Counted from the stretch's first letter, positions 1-9,497 are shown. The stretch is DNA of 64,000 nt from Desulfomicrobium escambiense DSM 10707 (GCF_000428825.1 NZ_AUAR01000002.1:186001-250000); one strand, 5' to 3'. The notes: generated by a model not told the origin, from the sequence alone. A program made the numbers and translations.

Positions 1-1655
1 ACCGCCACATCGAGACGGCCAACAAGAACAAGCTCGCCCTCATCTGGGAGGGCGAGGCCGGCGACACGAAGAAATACACCTACTACGAACTGTACCGCGA
101 GGTGAACAAGCTGGCCAACGCCATGCGCTCCCTGGGCGTGGCCAAGGGCGACCGCGTGGTCCTGTACATGCCGCTCATCCCCCAGACCATGATGGCCATG
201 CTGGCCTGCGCCAAGATCGGGGCCGTGCACTGCGCGGTCTTCGCCGGCTTCTCGGCCAAGGCCCTGCGCCAGCGCGTCACCGAGGTCGAGGCCAAGCTGG
301 TGGTCACGGCCGACGGCTTCTACCGCAACGGCCGCATCATCAACCTGAAGGCCACGGTGGACGAGGCCCTGGTCGGCGGCTGCGACTGCGTGGAGACCGT
401 GGTAGTGGTCAACCGCGCCAAGCTCGACGTGGACATGAGCGAGGCCCGCGACATCTGGTACGACGCCCTGGTCCGCCAGGAGCGCTCCGACGCGGCCACG
501 GAGATCATGGACGCGTCCGACCCGCTCTTCATCCTGCACACCTCGGGCACCACGGGCGAACCCAAGGGCATCGTCCACGGCCACGGCGGCTACATGGTCG
601 GCCTGCACCGGTCCCTGGACTGGGTCTTCGACATCAAGCCCACGGACATCTTCTGGTGCACGGGCGACATGGGCTGGATCACGGGGCACAGCTACGTGGT
701 CTACGGCCCCCTCATCGCCGGCACGACCACGGTCATGTACGAAGGCCACCCCCTCTACCCCCAGGCCGACCGCATGTGGGACATCGTGGCCCGCTACGGA
801 GTGACCATCCTCTACACCGCGCCCACGGTCATCCGCATGCTCATGCGCTACGGGCACCAGTACCCGCGCATGCACGACCTCTCGACCCTGCGCCTCTTGG
901 GCAGCGTCGGCGAGCCCATCGCCCCGGACACGTGGCTGTGGTTCTACAAGCACATCGGCCACTCCCAGTGCCCCATCCTCGACACCTGGTGGCAGACAGA
1001 GACGGGCGGGTGCATGATCACGCCCTTCCCGGTCTCGGTCCTCAAGCCCGGCTCCGTGCACCGGCCCATGCCCGGCGTGGAGGTGGACATCGTCGACGAC
1101 GACGGCCAGCCCGTGGAGAACGGCATGGCCGGCAACCTCGTGGTGACGAAGCCCTGGCCCGCCATGCTGCTTGACGTATACCGCAAGCCCGAACTCTTCG
1201 AAACCGCCTACTGGCCTCTGGGCCCCGGCAAGTACTGGGCCGGCGACATCGCCACCCGCGACGAGGACGGGCTCGTCTGGATTCACGGCCGTTCCGACGA
1301 CATCATGAACATCGCCGGCCACCGCATCGGCAACGTCGAGGTGGAGAACGCCTTCCTGTCCCACAAGGCAGTGGCCGACGCGGCCGTCATCGGCATCCCG
1401 GACAAGATCAAGGGCGAGGTGGCCAAGGCCTTCGTGGTCCTGCAGCCCGAGTTCGCGGCCCTGGACGACCGCAACGAGATCATCCGCATGCTCAAGACCC
1501 ACCTGCGCAAGGAGGTGGGCCCCGTGGCCGTGGTCCGTTCCGTGGAATTCGTGGACGCCCTGCCGCGAACCCGCAGCGGCAAGATCGCGCGGCGCGTGCT
1601 CAAGGCCCGCGAGGCCGGCATCAACATCGACATGACGGTCATCGCCGAGGACTGA
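1..1655 (+). CDS. acs: Acetyl-CoA synthetase (AMP-forming), 5'-truncated by window edge
   Basis: Activates acetate with ATP and CoA to acetyl-CoA, AMP and PPi in the cytoplasm. The open frame runs in from the window edge (first full codon at base 3) and 550 residues remain, so about 100 N-terminal residues of a normal ~650-aa Acs lie outside. Adenylate-forming motifs appear in order: [10 protein letters not shown] (about nt 541-570), WWQTETGG (about 990-1013), [15 protein letters not shown] near the hinge (about 1290-1334), and the C-terminal [11 protein letters not shown] with the catalytic Lys that is acetylated in characterised Acs proteins. The WWQTETGG signature favours acetate or propionate over longer acyl chains. 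The next gene starts 14 bp after the stop. Confidence 0.95.
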   Translation, partial: RHIETANKNKLALIWEGEAGDTKKYTYYELYREVNKLANAMRSLGVAKGDRVVLYMPLIPQTMMAMLACAKIGAVHCAVFAGFSAKALRQRVTEVEAKLVVTADGFYRNGRIINLKATVDEALVGGCDCVETVVVVNRAKLDVDMSEARDIWYDALVRQERSDAATEIMDASDPLFILHTSGTTGEPKGIVHGHGGYMVGLHRSLDWVFDIKPTDIFWCTGDMGWITGHSYVVYGPLIAGTTTVMYEGHPLYPQADRMWDIVARYGVTILYTAPTVIRMLMRYGHQYPRMHDLSTLRLLGSVGEPIAPDTWLWFYKHIGHSQCPILDTWWQTETGGCMITPFPVSVLKPGSVHRPMPGVEVDIVDDDGQPVENGMAGNLVVTKPWPAMLLDVYRKPELFETAYWPLGPGKYWAGDIATRDEDGLVWIHGRSDDIMNIAGHRIGNVEVENAFLSHKAVADAAVIGIPDKIKGEVAKAFVVLQPEFAALDDRNEIIRMLKTHLRKEVGPVAVVRSVEFVDALPRTRSGKIARRVLKAREAGINIDMTVIAED

Positions 1656-1669
1656 GCCGGGCCAGAAAC

Positions 1670-2815
1670 GTGCACCATGCCGACGTGATCATCGCCGGGG
1701 CCGGGCCCGCGGGCAGCACCGCGGCCCTGGTCCTGGCCCGGCGGGGCTTCGAGGCCCTGCTCCTGGACAAGGCCTCGTTCCCGCGCCCCAAGCTCTGCGG
1801 CGGCCTGCTGACCTGGAAAAGCATGCGCCTGCTCGAGCGCCTGCACGGCCGTACCGCCAACGACCTTACCCACGAAGGCGTCGTGGACACCGTGGCCGGC
1901 GGTTTCGCGCTCCATCTCGGCGGCCATCCGCTGATCCGGGACCGGCTGGCCTACCCTTTCCACCTCGTCCGCCGCGCCCGCTTCGACGCGTTCCTGCTGG
2001 ACCAGGCCCTGACGGCCGGGGCGCGAATCATCCACCACCACGAAATCACCGGATGCTCCCCCCAAGGGGACGTGCGCACGAAACAGGGCGAGTTTCGCGG
2101 CCGCTTCGTGCTCGGCGCCGACGGGGTCAATTCCGTGGCCCGCAAGTGCTTCGGGCTGACTCGGGAGCGCTGGCAAAGGAACCTCGCCACGGCCATCGAG
2201 ATCACCGTGCCGCGTGAAGCCGCATCGAGAATCACCGACGTCCCGGAACTCCACGCGGGCTTCCTGCCCACGGGATACGGCTGGGTCTTCCCGAACAGCG
2301 CCGGCATGGTCATGGGCATCTGCGGCCTGCGCCGGAACTCCGAAAATTTCCGCGAAACCTTCAAGACGTTCCTGCGCCACCTCCATATCGACGACCCCGA
2401 CGCGTTTCTCCGGCAACACGCGCTCGAAGGACATCCCATCCCCTACGGCAACGCCCTCCCCGACCCGGTCCGCGGCAACGTCCTGCTGGCCGGCGACGCC
2501 GGGGGCTACGCCGACCCCCTCCTGGCCGAGGGCATCTTCTACGCCCTGCTGACCGGCTGGTACGCCGGCGAGGCCCTGGCAGACGCCCTGGAAAAGGGAC
2601 TCCACCCCGGCCCGGCCTACCGCGAACGCATCCGGCGCCACGTCATGCCCGAAATGCGCGGGGCCAACCGCCTGCGCTGGCTGCTTTACGGCCTGAACAA
2701 GATCGACCCGAGGAACCTGGGACGGTATTTCCGGCTGCGCGGCGGAGCGCTGGCCGAGATGGTCCACGGCATGCGGTCCTATGACTGGGGCAGGAAAAAA
2801 CGGTGGGACTTCTGA
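1670..2815 (+). CDS. FAD-dependent oxidoreductase, geranylgeranyl-reductase family
   Basis: 381 aa with a GTG start at 1670, 14 bp after acs. An N-terminal Rossmann motif (DVIIAGAGPAGSTAA, residues ~5-19) binds FAD. The second FAD motif LLAGDAGGYADPLLAEGI lies near residue 270. This arrangement is typical of the geranylgeranyl reductase/digeranylglycerophospholipid reductase branch of p-hydroxybenzoate-hydroxylase-like flavoproteins. A KLCGG motif near residue 43 is also typical. The substrate cannot be told from sequence; bacterial members act on isoprenoids or remain uncharacterised. Co-orientation and close spacing suggest cotranscription with acs. The C-terminal tail is basic and carries no membrane segment. 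Confidence 0.8.
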   Translation: MHHADVIIAGAGPAGSTAALVLARRGFEALLLDKASFPRPKLCGGLLTWKSMRLLERLHGRTANDLTHEGVVDTVAGGFALHLGGHPLIRDRLAYPFHLVRRARFDAFLLDQALTAGARIIHHHEITGCSPQGDVRTKQGEFRGRFVLGADGVNSVARKCFGLTRERWQRNLATAIEITVPREAASRITDVPELHAGFLPTGYGWVFPNSAGMVMGICGLRRNSENFRETFKTFLRHLHIDDPDAFLRQHALEGHPIPYGNALPDPVRGNVLLAGDAGGYADPLLAEGIFYALLTGWYAGEALADALEKGLHPGPAYRERIRRHVMPEMRGANRLRWLLYGLNKIDPRNLGRYFRLRGGALAEMVHGMRSYDWGRKKRWDF

Positions 2816-2816
2816 G

Positions 2817-3497
2817 ATGCAGGAGGCGCTCATTCCGAAGCACGGCGGCTACCGTGGCCTGAAGAGCTTCCGGATGGCGCAGCTATTGTACGACGTGACG
2901 GTGCTGTTCTGCGAGCGCTTCGTGGACAGGCGCAGCCGCACCCACGACCAGATGGTCCAGGCAGCGCGCTCGGGAGTGCAGAACATCGCCGAGGGCAGCC
3001 AGGCTTCGGGCACGTCGAGGAAGATGGAGCTGAAGCTGACCAACGTGGCCCGCGCCAGCCTGGAAGAGCTGCGCCTGGATTACGAGGATTTTCTGCGACA
3101 GCGCGGTTTGCCAGAACTGGAGCCGGGCCACCCGGCGCTGATGCGGTTCAGGGAGAGGCGCTGCGCGACGCTTGACGAGGTGCGGTGCTGGGTCAAAGAG
3201 GAAATGGACAGGCAAAAGGCAATGGACGGGCACGGACTTTCACGGAACGGCACGGACAAAAACCATGACGCCCAGGCGGTTCCGGGGTCCGTGCCCGTCC
3301 GTGTTCGTCCGTGTCAGTCCATCAAGTCCATCCCCACTCTCTCCCCAGAAACCCTGGCCGCCAACGCCGCCCTGTCCCTGCTGAACCTTGCCTGCCATCT
3401 CCTTGACCGCCAGCTGTCCGCCCAGGCCGACACCTTCCTTCAAGAGGGCGGCTTCACCGAGCGGCTGCACCGCCTCCGCTCGAAGCGCCGCCCGTAA
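2817..3497 (+). CDS. Four-helix-bundle protein with C-terminal suffix domain
   Basis: 226 aa. The ATG at 2817 is 1 bp after the preceding stop; an in-frame ATG at 2781 would overlap the flavoprotein and is less likely. Residues ~1-130 match the four-helix-bundle/23S rRNA intervening-sequence protein family (AARSGVQNIAEGSQ and ASLEELRLDYEDFL are typical). Residues ~175-226 (ETLAANAALSLLNLACHLLD onward) match the suffix domain found on a subset of these proteins. The linker between them, residues ~136-171, is encoded by a GGACGGGCACGGAC-type inverted repeat and has biased composition. Family function is unknown; many members are small mobile-like ORFs. Confidence 0.8.
   Translation: MQEALIPKHGGYRGLKSFRMAQLLYDVTVLFCERFVDRRSRTHDQMVQAARSGVQNIAEGSQASGTSRKMELKLTNVARASLEELRLDYEDFLRQRGLPELEPGHPALMRFRERRCATLDEVRCWVKEEMDRQKAMDGHGLSRNGTDKNHDAQAVPGSVPVRVRPCQSIKSIPTLSPETLAANAALSLLNLACHLLDRQLSAQADTFLQEGGFTERLHRLRSKRRP
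3224..3300. repeat. In-gene inverted repeat (14-bp perfect arms)
   Basis: Left arm 3224-3237 reads GGACGGGCACGGAC and right arm 3287-3300 is its exact reverse complement, 49 bp apart. Further GGCACGGAC and GTCCGTG copies (3249-3257 and to about 3317) extend the symmetry. The repeat is in frame within the linker of the four-helix-bundle gene, which suggests a palindromic element inserted into a coding region without breaking it. Confidence 0.8.
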
Positions 3498-3500
3498 GCC

Positions 3501-5903
3501 TCAGCCCAGCCCGCCCCGCAGCAGGTCGGCGTAGAGCCGAGCCTGGATGTACTGCGCCAGGGCGGCCACGGCCCGGTCGCAGACCGGGAAGACCGGCACG
3601 CCGCCGGCCATGAGCGCGTCGCGCAGCGGGTCGTAGAGGCGACCGCCGTCGATGACGCCGATGACGGGCTTGTCACTCAGCCTGGCAACCTCCGGCAGAA
3701 GCTGCGCGATGCTCCCTTCGGCCCCCAGATCGAAGGCCGGCACGCGCGTGTCCGCCAGGGTGTGCATGGCCGGCGAGAGCGGGTCCAGGCCAAGGATGAC
3801 CGCGTCCACGCCCGGGTCTTCGGCCAGGATGGCCGCCACGCGGGCATGGGCCTCGTCGTCGGCCGAAGGGTTGATGTCCAGGGGATTGACGACGCTGACC
3901 AGCTTGTCCAGCCGCTTCTCCCGCAGCAGTTCCCCGATCCTCTCCACCGTCTCCGGCGCGAAGGGCGCCAGCTGCATGGCGTAGTCGTCGCTCTGGATGG
4001 AATCGGCCATGCCCACGGCCTCGAAGCCCGCGCCACTGACGGCCGCCAGGCGGTTGCCGCGGATCTTCTTGCCGTGCAGGGTCTCGGCCAGCAGGAAGAG
4101 GTCCTGGAACTGGTTGAAGTTCTGGGCCACGATGGCCCCGGCCTGGCGCACGCAGCTCTCGCAGACCATGTAGTCCCCGGCCAGGGAGGCCGTGTGGCCG
4201 CTGGTGGCGGACTTACCCTCGGGCGTGCGGCCGGCCTTGTAGAAGACCACCTCCTTGCCCGCAAGCACCGCCTCGCGCACGGACCGGCAAAAGGCCAGGC
4301 CGTCGAGGTCGTTGAAGCCCTCGGCGTAGACCGCGATGACGTCCACCTCGTCCGAGTCCTTGAAATAGCTGACCATGTCGCCCAGGGTCAGGTCCGTCTG
4401 GTTGCCCATGGAGATCATGTAGGCCGGCGCCAGTTCCGGGCACTGGCTGCTGCGGTGCAGCATGAAGGCCCCGCTCTGGCTGACTAGTGCCGCCCGGCGG
4501 TACGGTTTGTCGCGGTCACGCGGCAGTTTCTCTTCGGGGATGAACCACGTGTCGTAGCTGCCGGGACGCGAAACCACGCCCATGCAGTTGGCCCCCAGAA
4601 AGACCGGGCCGCCGTCGCCCTGGCCGTGAGCCGCGTCGATCCGGGCCATGACCTGCACCGCCCGCTCCCGGCTCTCCTCGGTCTCGCCCATGCCGCCGGG
4701 GATGAGCATGACCGCCCGGGCCGCATCCCGCGCGATGACCTCCTCGACCAACTCCGGCACCTGGGCCGCGTTCACGGCCACGACGAGCAGATCGAGCTTG
4801 TGCGGCAGGCCCGCCAAACCGGGCACGCAGGCCACCCCGCTTTCGTCGGGCCCGCCCTCGCGGAGGATGGTCAGGTTTTCGGGCGCAAATCCCTGGGCCA
4901 GGACGTTGTCGAGGATGATGCGCCCGAAATTGCGGCGCGTGGCCGAGACGCCGACGATGCCGATGCGTTCCGGGTGCAGGAGGTTGCCGATCTTGCCCAC
5001 GGGCCGCGCCACGGGCCGACTGGCCGGCAGGGAGAAGCGGCACATGCCGTCCAGGGGCACCATGAGGTAGTCCGTGAAGGCAAAGGGGTTGATTTCGAGC
5101 TCTTCGATGACGAAGGGCGCGTCGGGGTTTTCCGGGGAGTAGAAGTTGGCCATGGCGATGAAGCTCTCGAAGCATTCGATGAGCTGGTCGTCGCCGACGA
5201 TGCGGCGCTGGCCGCGGGTCAGGCCGGCCAGTTTCTTGTAGGAGATGGTCTGGCGGAAGAGCCCGAAGAAGGCCTCGCCGTCGGTCAGGGCCGTGGATGC
5301 GGCCACGATGGCCTGGCCCTTGCGGAAGCGCTGGGCGTAGAGCTCCGTGTCCGTGCCGCCCAGGCCCGCCGAAAGCACCATGCCGAACTCGCGCGTGCGG
5401 CGCAGGCCCACGATGAGCTCGTTGCCGAAGGCATCGGAGTCGGGCGGCATGAACTGGACCTGCAGCACGCCCTTCAAATCCCGGCTGATGGCCGCCACCA
5501 GCCCCTGTCCGGACAGGCCGCGGTAGGAAAGCGGGGCCGCGTCGGGGTGGCGCTCGATCCAGGCGGCGTAGTTCTCGGGCACCTCATAGAGCATGCGCCG
5601 CAGGGCCGAGCGCACGTTGTCGGGCGTCTTGGGCACGATGCGCACGCCGCCGACCTCGGTCTTGTGCACGATGGTCGGGGAGACGATCTTGAGCACCGCC
5701 TTGTCGCCGGGCATGGCGGCCAGTTCCTCGTCCGACGGCCGCGCGCCGCGCACCAGGAGGTTGGCCCTGGGCGGGGTCTCGGCCCCTGACCTGGCAAGCA
5801 GGGTGTAGACCTCGTATTCGTACAGAAAGTAGCGCCCTTCCAGCTGCGCTTCGCGGAACAGGGCGGTGATGGCTTCGAAATCGATATAGTCGGGCGTATG
5901 CAT
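3501..5903 (-). CDS. ADP-forming acyl-CoA synthetase (acetate--CoA ligase family)
   Basis: 800 aa starting at the ATG at 5903 (MHTPDY); a longer in-frame start at 5966 has no support. The N-terminal ~230 residues are ATP-grasp (KAVLKIVSPTIVHKTEVGGV is the usual signature). A CoA-binding domain and succinyl-CoA-ligase-like domains follow. SGHTASLAGD carries the His expected for the phosphoryl-transfer segment. The reaction acyl-CoA + ADP + Pi = acid + CoA + ATP conserves energy when run toward ATP. It lies downstream of fused IorAB, which makes aryl-acetyl-CoA, so an aryl-CoA substrate is plausible (inference). A strong terminator separates the two, so it needs its own promoter or readthrough. 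It converges with the upstream + gene, 3 bp between stops. Confidence 0.85.
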   Translation of the reverse strand: MHTPDYIDFEAITALFREAQLEGRYFLYEYEVYTLLARSGAETPPRANLLVRGARPSDEELAAMPGDKAVLKIVSPTIVHKTEVGGVRIVPKTPDNVRSALRRMLYEVPENYAAWIERHPDAAPLSYRGLSGQGLVAAISRDLKGVLQVQFMPPDSDAFGNELIVGLRRTREFGMVLSAGLGGTDTELYAQRFRKGQAIVAASTALTDGEAFFGLFRQTISYKKLAGLTRGQRRIVGDDQLIECFESFIAMANFYSPENPDAPFVIEELEINPFAFTDYLMVPLDGMCRFSLPASRPVARPVGKIGNLLHPERIGIVGVSATRRNFGRIILDNVLAQGFAPENLTILREGGPDESGVACVPGLAGLPHKLDLLVVAVNAAQVPELVEEVIARDAARAVMLIPGGMGETEESRERAVQVMARIDAAHGQGDGGPVFLGANCMGVVSRPGSYDTWFIPEEKLPRDRDKPYRRAALVSQSGAFMLHRSSQCPELAPAYMISMGNQTDLTLGDMVSYFKDSDEVDVIAVYAEGFNDLDGLAFCRSVREAVLAGKEVVFYKAGRTPEGKSATSGHTASLAGDYMVCESCVRQAGAIVAQNFNQFQDLFLLAETLHGKKIRGNRLAAVSGAGFEAVGMADSIQSDDYAMQLAPFAPETVERIGELLREKRLDKLVSVVNPLDINPSADDEAHARVAAILAEDPGVDAVILGLDPLSPAMHTLADTRVPAFDLGAEGSIAQLLPEVARLSDKPVIGVIDGGRLYDPLRDALMAGGVPVFPVCDRAVAALAQYIQARLYADLLRGGLG

Positions 5904-5998
5904 GGCGTATTCCAGCTCACGGCAAGAGGTTGTGGACGACGGGCCTTTATGCCCCGAGCGAACCACGGGATCAAGATCGGCGGAGAAGCCCGACCACG

Positions 5999-6022
5999 AA
6001 AAAAGCGGGCCGAAGCCCGCTT
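5999..6022 (-). terminator. Rho-independent terminator after iorAB
   Basis: Perfect 8-bp stem AAGCGGGC/GCCCGCTT (6003-6010 with 6015-6022) closed by a TTCG tetraloop on the minus strand. The minus transcript then runs into a T tract (complement of A5999-A6004). It lies 55 bp past the iorAB stop. Confidence 0.9.
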
Positions 6023-6076
6023 ACGATGAGACACAAGGGTGCAGGGACCGCGTCCCTGCCCGCCGGAGGCATTCCC

Positions 6077-8578
6077 CTACTTCCCCCCCAACTCCCGCCC
6101 GGCCAGGAAGGCCGCGTAGTTGGCCTGCCAGACGGCCGGCTTGGGGCTGACGTTCTTGAGGGCCTGCAGCCAGTACTCCGTGGGGAAGGAGTCGAAGGGC
6201 GGCAGGGTGCTGAGGACGCCGATCATGACCACGTTGGCGCAGCGGCCCGTGGGGTCGCCCAGGCCCAGGGCGGTGCTCAGGACGTCGACGTCGATGACCT
6301 TGTACCCATCCAGGGCCTGGCGCACGGCCTCGACAGAGGGGTAGTTCTCGGCCTTGAAGAGCGGGGGCATGATGGCCGTGTCGGCCAGGATGACCGTGCC
6401 GCCGGGCCGGAGCATGTCCAGGAAGCCGGGACGGAAGACTTCACTGCGCTCCATGCTGACCAGGCACTGGGTGGTGCCGGGCATGAGCACGGGCGAGTGG
6501 ACGCTGCCGCAGGCGAAGGTGCTGATGACGGGGCCGCCCATCTGGGCCATGCCGTGGGTCTCGCCCTTGACGATGTTCTGCTTGTCGTAGCCCAGGAGGT
6601 AGGCCAGCTGGGTCATGACGCGGCCGAAGAAAAGGTTGCCCTGGCCGCCCACGCCGCGGATGGCCACGGACAGGAAGGGCGGCAGGCCGCCGGCAACGGC
6701 CGGGAGGTCGATGGATGCGGGCGGCGCGGGCAGCTCCGGGCAAGTCGTCAGGCCGCAGGCGCTCTGGTCGCGGGCCGGGGCGATGGCGCCCTTGGGACAC
6801 ATCTGGGCGCAGGCCGGGTTCTGGCTGACACAGCCCGTGCAGATGTTGTTGAAGAAGGGCAGGCCTTCGGCGTCGGCCTCAATGCCGGAGCAGATCTGGC
6901 ACATGCCGCAGCGGATGCACAGTTCGGGGTCCACGGCCATTTTCACGCCGTAGGACTCCTTGGGCATCTTGCGGATGCAGGTGCCGGTGACCACGAGGGT
7001 GGTGAAGGTGCCGGCCTCGGCGTCGGCCAGGGCCTTTTTCAGGGCCTGTTCGAGATCCTTCTTTTCGTAGCCGCTGACCTCAACGACATTGGCGCCGTGG
7101 GCCTTGAGGCTGCCGTTCAGGTCGAAGACGTTGGGGTCGCCGGCCAGGTTGGCCGGGGAGGTCGGCGAGGGCTGGCCGCCGGTCATGGCCGTCCAGTTGT
7201 TGTTGAGGATGACCTTCACGCCCGGGATGTTGCGGAAGATGGTGTTGCGCGTGGCGTCCATGCCGCTGTGGCACTCGGTGCCGTCGCCCAGGACGGCCAG
7301 GCACTTACTCGCCGCCTCGGGCCGGGACAGGACGTAGCCCAGGCGCTTGGCTTCGCTGGCGCCCATGGCCAGGGCCGTGTCCATGGCGTTCAGGAAGTGC
7401 AGGAGGGTGTTGCAGCCGATGTCGCCGAAGACTGCTTCGAGCTTGCCCTTCTTGCGCATCTTGCCGACGATCTGGCCGAACAGGCGGTACGGGCAGCCCG
7501 CGCAGATCATGGGCGGACGAGGCAGGCTGGCCACCTTGGACGCGCTGGCGGAAGAAGACAGACCCAGGCGGGCGGCGATGAGGGCCGGGGACCATTCGGT
7601 GACGGTCTCATCCTGGCCCTTGCCTTGAACGGCGATGCCTTCGGCCAGGATGCTCTCCTGGATGAAGCGGTAGCCGTCCTCGATGACGAAGACGGGGCCG
7701 GAGACGCTCTCGCGGAAGCGGCGGATGAGGTCCATGGGCAGGGGGTAGGTGAAGCCCAGGGACAGGACGTCGATGTTCTGGCCCGTGGCGGCCTTGACCT
7801 CCTCGACGAAGAGGCCGTTCACGCCATGGGTGATGATGCCGACGCTGCCGTCGCCCTTGGTCCACGTGTTCAGCGGGCTTTCCTCGACCATCTTGCGCAG
7901 GGCCGGGATGCGCGTGGTGCGGACCTGGTCGTGGAACATGCGCGCCCGGTTGGGCAGGGTGATGAAATCGCTCATCTTCTCGGGCAGGGGGGCTTTTTCA
8001 CGCACGGCCGTGTCCATGAGCCGCACCAGCCCTTCACTGTGGCAGAGCACGCCCGAGGCGATGACGGCCACGGGGGTACTGAACTGCCGTCCGAGGTCTG
8101 CGGCGATGCGGGCGGCCTCGTGCATTTCCTGGTGGTTGCGCGGCTCGAAGACCGGCACGCAGCAGCTCTTGAGCACGTAGCGCGGGTCGACCAGATGTTG
8201 GGTGGAGCTGGGCGTGTAGTCGCTGGCGATGTAGTAGACGAGGCTGCCGCGCTGCCCGGTGTAGAAGGCGGCGCTGGTGATGACGTCGGCGGCCTGGAAG
8301 AGGCCGGGGATCTTCATGGTCACGACGCAGTCGCTGCCGGCCAGGGTGTGGCCGAAGCCGACGCCCGCGGCCACGGCCTCGTTCACGGACCAGCCCACGG
8401 TGATCATGTCCTGGACCTGGGACAGGCCCTTGTCGATGACCTCGGTGCTGGGCGTGCCCGGATAGCCGTCCGCGGCATGAATTCCCGCACGCACGCACCC
8501 CACGGCAAAGGCCATGTTGCCCTGGATGACCACACCCTTGCCCGCCTTGTCCGTACACATCGCCTTCACTGCACTCAT
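6077..8578 (-). CDS. iorAB: Indolepyruvate:ferredoxin oxidoreductase, fused IorA-IorB
   Basis: 833 aa with an ATG at 8578 preceded by a GGAGG site. It oxidatively decarboxylates aryl-pyruvates (from Trp, Phe, Tyr transamination) to aryl-acetyl-CoA, reducing ferredoxin. Order: N-terminal pyrimidine-binding domain (DGYPGTPSTEV), middle domain, TPP-binding domain (FGDIGCNTLL, LGDGTECHSGMDATRN, NNNWTAMTGGQP), a cysteine-rich ferredoxin segment (CIRCGMCQIC, CTGC, CPKGAI) for two Fe-S clusters, then the IorB gamma-type domain (RGVGGQGNLFFGRV). IorA and IorB are usually separate genes, so this is a fusion without a break. It is divergent from the orphan gene at 8873. Confidence 0.93.
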   Translation of the reverse strand: MSAVKAMCTDKAGKGVVIQGNMAFAVGCVRAGIHAADGYPGTPSTEVIDKGLSQVQDMITVGWSVNEAVAAGVGFGHTLAGSDCVVTMKIPGLFQAADVITSAAFYTGQRGSLVYYIASDYTPSSTQHLVDPRYVLKSCCVPVFEPRNHQEMHEAARIAADLGRQFSTPVAVIASGVLCHSEGLVRLMDTAVREKAPLPEKMSDFITLPNRARMFHDQVRTTRIPALRKMVEESPLNTWTKGDGSVGIITHGVNGLFVEEVKAATGQNIDVLSLGFTYPLPMDLIRRFRESVSGPVFVIEDGYRFIQESILAEGIAVQGKGQDETVTEWSPALIAARLGLSSSASASKVASLPRPPMICAGCPYRLFGQIVGKMRKKGKLEAVFGDIGCNTLLHFLNAMDTALAMGASEAKRLGYVLSRPEAASKCLAVLGDGTECHSGMDATRNTIFRNIPGVKVILNNNWTAMTGGQPSPTSPANLAGDPNVFDLNGSLKAHGANVVEVSGYEKKDLEQALKKALADAEAGTFTTLVVTGTCIRKMPKESYGVKMAVDPELCIRCGMCQICSGIEADAEGLPFFNNICTGCVSQNPACAQMCPKGAIAPARDQSACGLTTCPELPAPPASIDLPAVAGGLPPFLSVAIRGVGGQGNLFFGRVMTQLAYLLGYDKQNIVKGETHGMAQMGGPVISTFACGSVHSPVLMPGTTQCLVSMERSEVFRPGFLDMLRPGGTVILADTAIMPPLFKAENYPSVEAVRQALDGYKVIDVDVLSTALGLGDPTGRCANVVMIGVLSTLPPFDSFPTEYWLQALKNVSPKPAVWQANYAAFLAGRELGGK

Positions 8579-8872
8579 GAATCCTCCAAAGTATAAAAAG
8601 ACATCTAATAGCCGTACCGGTATGTAGAGACCACTCCGGTCCGCGGCTTGAGCCGGGACCGCCGGCCGTGTCACACGGCCCCCGTTGTCTGCCGGTACGC
8701 GAAGCTTCGGCCTTTCTCAAGCCCCGAAGCCCGCGACAGCACTCTGGCCACAACGTTGAAAACTGTGCAAATTCGTTTAAAAAACAGGTGGATAAACTAT
8801 ATTATCGATTTTCCGTGATACCGTATCCACAGGCTTGCATCTTCACCGAGAATCTGCTTGAAGAAACCTCAT
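8579..8872. promoter_or_regulatory. Divergent intergenic region, AT-rich core with DnaA-box-like sites
   Basis: This 294-bp gap separates iorAB (-) and the orphan gene (+). Bases ~8755-8835 are much more AT-rich than their surroundings. They hold TGTGCAAAT (8764-8772), GGTGGATAA (8787-8795) and GTATCCACA (8823-8831), each one mismatch from a DnaA box in one orientation. A TATATT/TATTAT stretch at 8798-8805 could be a -10 element for the + gene, with TTTAAA at 8776-8781 as a poor -35. The rest is GC-rich with no gene seen. Confidence 0.4.
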
Positions 8873-9448
8873 ATGGGAACCACCTACGCAAACATCACGC
8901 TCAAGGGACCGCAGGCGCAGGATATTCTGCAGGAACTCGGCAACCAGGGGAAGTCGGCCTTCGTCTCGCCGACCGAGGATGGGCTGACCACGGTCTACGA
9001 GATGGACAGCGACGAAGGTGACCCCTCCATCCTGACCGATCTGGCCGAAGACCTGTCGGGCTACTTCGGGTGTCCGGCCCTCGCCGTAAAAACCGAAGAT
9101 GAAGAACGGTTCTGCTACTGGCTCTACTCAGACGGAGAACTTGTGGATACCTATAAATCCGCAGCACCGTCCCTGGACCACGACGGCAAGGGCAAAAGCC
9201 TGGGCGGCAAGCCCGAGTTTCTGTCGCAGCTCTTCAATACCGATGTCACGAGCGAGGAAATCAGCGAAATCCTGCATTGCCCCGATCTGGATTGCGGCTT
9301 CTCTCTGGCCGTGGACCGGCATCTGAGCCTGGTGGAACTCCTCGGGCTGCCCATGTGCTCCGTGGGCTTCGGCTTCTGCGACCTGGATTCCGGGGAATAC
9401 CCCGAAGACCTGGAAGACGAGGACCTGCTGCGCATCGACGTGGATTGA
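8873..9448 (+). CDS. Hypothetical acidic protein
   Basis: 191 aa from the ATG at 8873; an in-frame TTG at 8858 is an alternative. Not recognised. It is strongly acidic, ending in a Glu/Asp-rich tail (PEDLEDEDLLRIDVD). It has no signal peptide or membrane segment and several cysteines (for example LHCPDLDCGF). Soluble and cytoplasmic is the only inference the sequence allows. It stands alone on the + strand, reads away from iorAB and converges on the decayed radical SAM gene. GC content and codon use match its neighbours. Confidence 0.65.
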   Translation: MGTTYANITLKGPQAQDILQELGNQGKSAFVSPTEDGLTTVYEMDSDEGDPSILTDLAEDLSGYFGCPALAVKTEDEERFCYWLYSDGELVDTYKSAAPSLDHDGKGKSLGGKPEFLSQLFNTDVTSEEISEILHCPDLDCGFSLAVDRHLSLVELLGLPMCSVGFGFCDLDSGEYPEDLEDEDLLRIDVD

Positions 9449-9497
9449 ACCGTCCCACACCCGCGGCCAAACCCCGCCTCGCCGGGGCCAGGCCCTG

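Noticed and set aside
5930-8596. 888-codon open frame on the + strand antisense to iorAB
   Set aside because: Low-complexity Gly/Ala/His/Asp-rich translation with no motifs. It mirrors the codon bias of the real gene in GC-rich DNA. The same applies to the long antisense frames over gyrA (18516-21227), gyrB (21533-23701), DUF39/DUF362 (26368-28596) and polA (54386-56785).
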